Of a DNA stretch of 8,527 nt, positions 6,202 through 8,527 are shown piece after piece. The stretch is from positions 1 through 8,527 of the forward strand of contig JAHFFQ010000063.1 of the NCBI GenBank assembly GCA_023247875.1. The letters run 5' to 3'. The first letter of the stretch is position 1, and the number at the start of each line of letters is the position of its first letter. The DNA is from Candidatus Omnitrophota bacterium (GTDB lineage Bacteria; Omnitrophota; Gorgyraeia; Gygaellales; Profunditerraquicolaceae). The notes below the pieces were generated by a model, which had not been told where the DNA came from, made no database searches, and saw only the letters and a list, made by a program, of their open reading frames with translations. The position numbers and the translations under genes were made by a program.

Positions 6202-6248
6202 AAGTTCTCCAAAATAAATACAAGTATAGGTGGGCAGTTTAACGTCAT
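6198..6248 (-). CDS. Leader micro-ORF 2 (16 codons), coupled to the regulator gene
   Basis: An ATG that overlaps the stop of the 25-codon leader ORF (ATGA) opens a frame of 16 residues, beginning MTLNCPP and mostly hydrophobic after that. It ends at a TGA that overlaps the regulator's ATG, again as ATGA. It has no ribosome site of its own, so it would be read only by ribosomes re-initiating after the first leader ORF. The GGAG that serves the regulator lies inside it. It may be a translational bridge rather than a functional peptide, or simply chance; the two consecutive ATGA overlaps are the only evidence. Confidence 0.4.
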   Translation of the reverse strand: MTLNCPPILVFILENL

Positions 6249-6322
6249 GCCCGGGACACTTTACTGCAGCCCTCTTTACAGTGGGCCACCGGCCTCAACA
6301 TATACCTAACGGTTATATCCAT
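6245..6322 (-). CDS. Leader micro-ORF 1 (25 codons) with CxxxC motif and perfect Shine-Dalgarno
   Basis: This ORF lies between the operon promoter and the regulator gene. Its ATG is preceded by a 13-nt perfect Shine-Dalgarno, with 9 nt between the GGAGG core and the start codon; it is the strongest initiation site in the window. The 25-residue product starts MDITVRYMLRP and contains HCKEGC, with Cys at 15 and 19 beside His14, and net positive charge. A short GGCC/GGCC hairpin (6284-6287/6291-6294) lies inside it. No transcription terminator is seen between it and the regulator, so classical attenuation is not evident. It may be a small metal- or NO-responsive peptide, or a leader whose translation controls the regulator through coupling. 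I know no family for it. Confidence 0.6.
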   Translation of the reverse strand: MDITVRYMLRPVAHCKEGCSKVSRA

Positions 6323-6325
6323 TCA

Positions 6326-6338
6326 GGATCACCTCCTT
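6326..6338 (-). promoter_or_regulatory. Perfect 13-nt Shine-Dalgarno for leader ORF 1
   Basis: On the minus strand this reads AAGGAGGTGATCC, the exact complement of the bacterial 16S rRNA 3' tail. The GGAGG core lies 9 nt before the ATG at 6322. Most genes nearby have shorter sites, so this points to a deliberately well-translated leader. Confidence 0.8.
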
Positions 6339-6349
6339 CAATTTATGTT

Positions 6350-6372
6350 AATGATACCATATTAGTATCATT
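6350..6372. promoter_or_regulatory. Probable operator palindrome for the Rrf2 regulator
   Basis: Perfect 8-bp arms AATGATAC (6350-6357) and GTATCATT (6365-6372) flank a 7-bp AT-rich centre. The palindrome covers nearly all of the promoter spacer and the whole -10 box, so a bound dimer would block RNA polymerase. Size and symmetry suit an Rrf2 dimer, although the arms are not the enterobacterial NsrR consensus. Assignment to the adjacent regulator is inference from position. Confidence 0.65.
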
Positions 6373-6378
6373 TGTCAA
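6351..6378 (-). promoter_or_regulatory. Sigma70-type promoter of the stress operon
   Basis: On the minus strand a perfect -35 box TTGACA (6373-6378) is followed, after a 16-nt spacer, by TATCAT (6351-6356) as the -10 box. Transcription would begin near 6344, just before the leader Shine-Dalgarno. A T8 run directly upstream of the -35 could act as an UP-like element. No other equally good promoter was seen in the gaps between genes down to the glutaredoxin-like gene, which supports one long transcript. Confidence 0.75.
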
Positions 6379-6379
6379 G

Positions 6380-6410
6380 AAAAAAAATCAATTATTTATC
6401 TCCAGATAAA
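6380..6410 (-). terminator. Weak intrinsic terminator candidate after the permease gene
   Basis: A palindrome TTTATCT/AGATAAA (6395-6401/6404-6410) overlaps the permease stop codon. It is followed after 7 nt by eight T residues on the minus strand (6380-6387). The stem is AT-rich with a tiny loop, so termination may be inefficient and some read-through into the downstream operon is possible. The same T-run abuts the -35 box of the next promoter. Confidence 0.4.
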
Positions 6411-7664
6411 CCAGACGAATAAATAAGCGGCGGTGACCGCAACGAAGGTAAAGGGAATGCCGATCTTCATGAAGTCGGTAAATTTGACGGGATACCCTTC
6501 TTTTTTAAGCAGGCCGCAGGCTACGATATTGGCCGAAGCGCCGATCGGGGTAATATTGCCGCCAAGGCTGGCGCCGATAAGCAGGCCGAAAAGGAATAAG
6601 GAGGGGTTAACCTGCAGCTTCACAGACATTATCATCGCCACGGGAAGCATGGCTGCCAGAAAAGGAACATTATCAATGAATGCCGAAAAGATCACTGAAA
6701 TAAACACTATTGCGGTATAACCCAGAAATATATTCCCTCCGACAAGATTAGCCAGATAATTGGCGATCACCGCGATCCAGCCGGTAAGAGAGAGACCTCC
6801 GACAATGATAAAAATACCCATAAGGAAAAATGTGGTATCCCAGTCGAGGCCCCTCATCCCTGAGAGGATCGGCCTTTTATTGGCGAGCTTATCCCAAACC
6901 ATGGCGATAATTCCGAAGGCCATGCAGAGCTGGCCGGCTAAATAACTAAAGCCGGTGTCAAGAAATGAAGATACGGCCAGTAGCACGATCAAGCTTACCA
7001 ATAAGACAGTAGGCACCCATGACTTCACCTTCTCGAGAGCAACCAGCTGCACCTTTTCCCTGTGTTTGCTGAATATAAAATAAAGCACGATTAAGGACAC
7101 TAAAGCCCCCAGCTCTATGGCAAAGAATATACTGGGCCTGCCGTGATAAAAGAAGAAATCCCCGAAATTCATTTTGGCAAAACCGCCTAAGAGCATGCTC
7201 GGCGGGTCGCCGATCAGGGTTGCCGCACCCTGAAGGTTGCTTGATACCGCGATAGCGATCATCATTTGAGTGGGGTTGATCTTAAGCTTCTTCGCTAAAG
7301 ACAAGGCGATGGGAGCGACGATCAACACCGTAGCCACATTCTCCACGAACGCCGAAATTATACCGGTCAATAAACAAATGAGCAGGATCGACCAGGTGGT
7401 GCTCCGGGCTTTATCAACGATCACTTCAGCAATATAAGCAGGAACTCTGCTCTGCATAAAGACATCGGCGATTGCCAAGGTGCCGACAAATATGCCCATC
7501 ACGTTCCAGTTAACCGCAAGGAATGCTTCTTTTAAAGATACGGCCCGGGTTAAAACAAGCAGCAGGCTTCCGGCCAAAGCGACTATTGTGCGCCTATACG
7601 GAAGGAATACAAAAAGCACATATGCGGACAGGAAAACAATTAATGATATGATTTTGGGGTTCAT
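6396..7664 (-). CDS. ArsB/NhaD-type ion transporter (IT superfamily permease)
   Basis: The 422-residue protein is an integral membrane permease with about 11 hydrophobic helices and the internal two-fold repeat of the ArsB/NhaD/CitT superfamily. The first half carries SAFVENVATVL (about 104-114) and LQGAATLIGDPPS (about 144-156). The second carries SAFIDNVPFLAA (about 327-338) and GGNITPIGASAN (about 368-379). These paired helix-break segments form the substrate site in the family. Length matches ArsB (about 430). Possible substrates are arsenite, Na+/H+ or an organic anion; the sequence does not decide, and no arsenic resistance genes are beside it. The start lies 17 nt after the second small transporter gene, with only a weak ribosome site, so coupling is likely. 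It belongs with the small transporters rather than the stress operon. Confidence 0.9.
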   Translation of the reverse strand: MNPKIISLIVFLSAYVLFVFLPYRRTIVALAGSLLLVLTRAVSLKEAFLAVNWNVMGIFVGTLAIADVFMQSRVPAYIAEVIVDKARSTTWSILLICLLTGIISAFVENVATVLIVAPIALSLAKKLKINPTQMMIAIAVSSNLQGAATLIGDPPSMLLGGFAKMNFGDFFFYHGRPSIFFAIELGALVSLIVLYFIFSKHREKVQLVALEKVKSWVPTVLLVSLIVLLAVSSFLDTGFSYLAGQLCMAFGIIAMVWDKLANKRPILSGMRGLDWDTTFFLMGIFIIVGGLSLTGWIAVIANYLANLVGGNIFLGYTAIVFISVIFSAFIDNVPFLAAMLPVAMIMSVKLQVNPSLFLFGLLIGASLGGNITPIGASANIVACGLLKKEGYPVKFTDFMKIGIPFTFVAVTAAYLFVWFIWR

Positions 7665-7681
7665 GGTTTAATACCACTCTT

Positions 7682-8065
7682 TTAGCTCAGGCTGATCAGG
7701 ACTATTCCCACTACGATCAGCCCGGTGCCCAGCCAGCGCAATGAGGTAACCTTCTCCTTTAAAACAAACCTGGAGGCAAGGGCGATAAAGATATAATGCA
7801 TACTGTCTGCGGAAAAGGCAAAGTTAAGCTCCGCCTTTGAAAGCACGACCAGCCAGATACACAGGGATATTACGCTAAAGACAAAACCCAGCCAGAGCCT
7901 GGGCTTAACCAGCAGCTGAAAGATGAATTTAAAGATCTTTATAATGTTAAATGGGGGAGCAAAGGTTAATGAGTCTACCGCGGATTTCAAAAACAGCTGG
8001 TTTATGGTGTCGCATAAGCTGGTTAAGGCGATCAGGGGAAGAATAATCAGCAGGCCTTCTCTCAT
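7682..8065 (-). CDS. Small DMT/SMR-like four-helix membrane protein, second of a pair
   Basis: This 127-residue protein has four predicted membrane helices and resembles half-size drug/metabolite transporters (EmrE, ArnE/ArnF-like). Near the N-terminus, D19 in LCDTINQLFLKSA takes the place of the membrane-embedded acidic residue of SMR proteins. Its C-terminal LKEKVTSLRWLGTGLIVVGIVLISLS closely matches the neighbouring gene product, so the two are paralogues. The ATG follows the upstream TAG with no gap, which favours coupled, equal synthesis and an obligate heterodimer (inference). Paired proteins of this type flip lipid-linked sugars or export cations; the substrate is not evident here. Confidence 0.82.
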   Translation of the reverse strand: MREGLLIILPLIALTSLCDTINQLFLKSAVDSLTFAPPFNIIKIFKFIFQLLVKPRLWLGFVFSVISLCIWLVVLSKAELNFAFSADSMHYIFIALASRFVLKEKVTSLRWLGTGLIVVGIVLISLS

Positions 8066-8479
8066 CTAAGCCTCACCCGACCTTTCCCTACTGCTTAAAG
8101 AAACTAGGATAACTCCGCCGAGAATAAAAAATATCCCCAACCACCTTAAAGCCGTGATCTTCTCATGCAGGAAGATAATCGAGACCAGAGGGACAAGGAT
8201 ATAGCTAAAGCTGGCAATAGGCACAGCCACGCTTAAGTCTATCCTGGAGAGGATCCCGGACCAGATAATAAATACCGCTGCTACCGCAATTAACCCGGCC
8301 CACAAAAATGGCGAGGCAAAAACCGCCTTGAGAAAAACCGCGGCACTTAAGATGTCCGTCACAACAAATCCCTGCTGGGCTAAAGCGCTTTTTTTGAAAA
8401 AAAACTGTATGGAAGTTTCAAGTATATCGCTGGCAATAAGCAGAAGTAATATTTTGAGGGTGACCTTCTTCTTAAACAT
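8066..8479 (-). CDS. Small DMT/SMR-like four-helix membrane protein, first of a pair
   Basis: The 137-residue protein has four hydrophobic helices and a short charged tail (SSRERSGEA). E21 in DILETSIQFFFKKSA matches the position of the essential helix-1 acidic residue of SMR transporters. The segment LHEKITALRWLGIFFILGGVILVSL (from about 104) is the family's conserved last loop and helix, shared with its neighbour. With Glu here and Asp in the partner, the pair looks like a diverged heterodimer. AGGGG lies upstream of the ATG but somewhat far (about 10 nt). It is probably co-transcribed with the gene ending just to its right. Confidence 0.82.
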   Translation of the reverse strand: MFKKKVTLKILLLLIASDILETSIQFFFKKSALAQQGFVVTDILSAAVFLKAVFASPFLWAGLIAVAAVFIIWSGILSRIDLSVAVPIASFSYILVPLVSIIFLHEKITALRWLGIFFILGGVILVSLSSRERSGEA

Positions 8480-8484
8480 TAGGA

Positions 8485-8527
8485 TTATCCCCTGATATCT
8501 TCATCAAAATTATCGGGTTTTAATAAT
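8485..8527 (-). CDS. Possible C-terminal end of an upstream gene (partial)
   Basis: One minus frame is open from the right edge and ends at a TAA 5 nt before the first small transporter gene; the other two frames stop sooner. The 13 visible residues (LLKPDNFDEDIRG) look protein-like but are too few to identify. The ribosome site of the next gene lies over its end, which fits an operon. Confidence 0.35.
   Translation of the reverse strand, partial: LLKPDNFDEDIRG

Noticed and set aside
6326..6338. Plus-strand GGATCACCTCCTT as a fragment of the 16S rRNA 3' end
   Set aside because: The match stops at both sides; it is explained as the complement of a perfect Shine-Dalgarno before a minus-strand ATG.
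1..8527. CRISPR array, tRNA, rRNA or insertion sequence
   Set aside because: No regularly spaced repeats, no tRNA-like cloverleaf and no transposase or integrase motif were seen by eye on either strand.

Overview
The window looks like part of a chromosome from an anaerobic or microaerobic bacterium of moderate G+C content. All supported genes lie on the minus strand. The evidence for lifestyle is the gene content: hybrid cluster protein, stand-alone rubredoxin, flavodiiron protein, a ferredoxin-type protein and a Cys-containing Rrf2 regulator. The lineage cannot be fixed from this sequence. An uncultured phylum such as Omnitrophota is a guess only.

Read in the direction of transcription, the window starts at its right edge with a possible C-terminal scrap of an upstream gene (8485-8527). 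Two abutting paralogous small four-helix DMT/SMR-like membrane proteins follow (8066-8479, 7682-8065), then an ArsB/NhaD-type permease (6396-7664). The permease ends at a weak AT-rich hairpin followed by a T8 run. Immediately downstream comes a well-formed promoter: TTGACA, a 16-nt spacer, then TATCAT. A palindrome covers its spacer and -10 box.

That promoter appears to drive a long, tightly packed operon. It begins with a perfect 13-nt Shine-Dalgarno and two tiny ORFs (25 and 16 codons) chained by ATGA overlaps into an Rrf2/NsrR-like regulator (5803-6201). Then come a dicluster-type ferredoxin-domain protein (5164-5799), an eight-cysteine zinc-ribbon-like protein (4937-5167), a short class III-type hybrid cluster protein (3648-4937), a Met-rich two-helix membrane protein (3223-3594), rubredoxin (3032-3193), an FNR-like flavin reductase (2305-3009), a flavodiiron protein (1105-2292), a PNPOx-fold flavin protein (626-1108) and a CPWC glutaredoxin-like protein (397-633). 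A G+C-rich, structured 229-nt gap separates these from the N-terminus of a thioredoxin reductase (1-167).

Functionally the operon reads as a nitric oxide/oxygen defence module. NAD(P)H electrons would pass through the FNR-like flavoprotein and rubredoxin to the flavodiiron protein, which reduces O2 or NO to harmless products. The hybrid cluster protein, probably fed by the ferredoxin-type protein, would handle NO or hydroxylamine. The glutaredoxin-like protein and thioredoxin reductase would repair thiols. The Rrf2 protein carries three cysteines spaced as in Fe-S sensors and probably represses its own operon through the promoter palindrome. The least explained parts are the coupled leader ORFs, the Met-rich membrane protein, the eight-cysteine protein and the structured G+C-rich gap.
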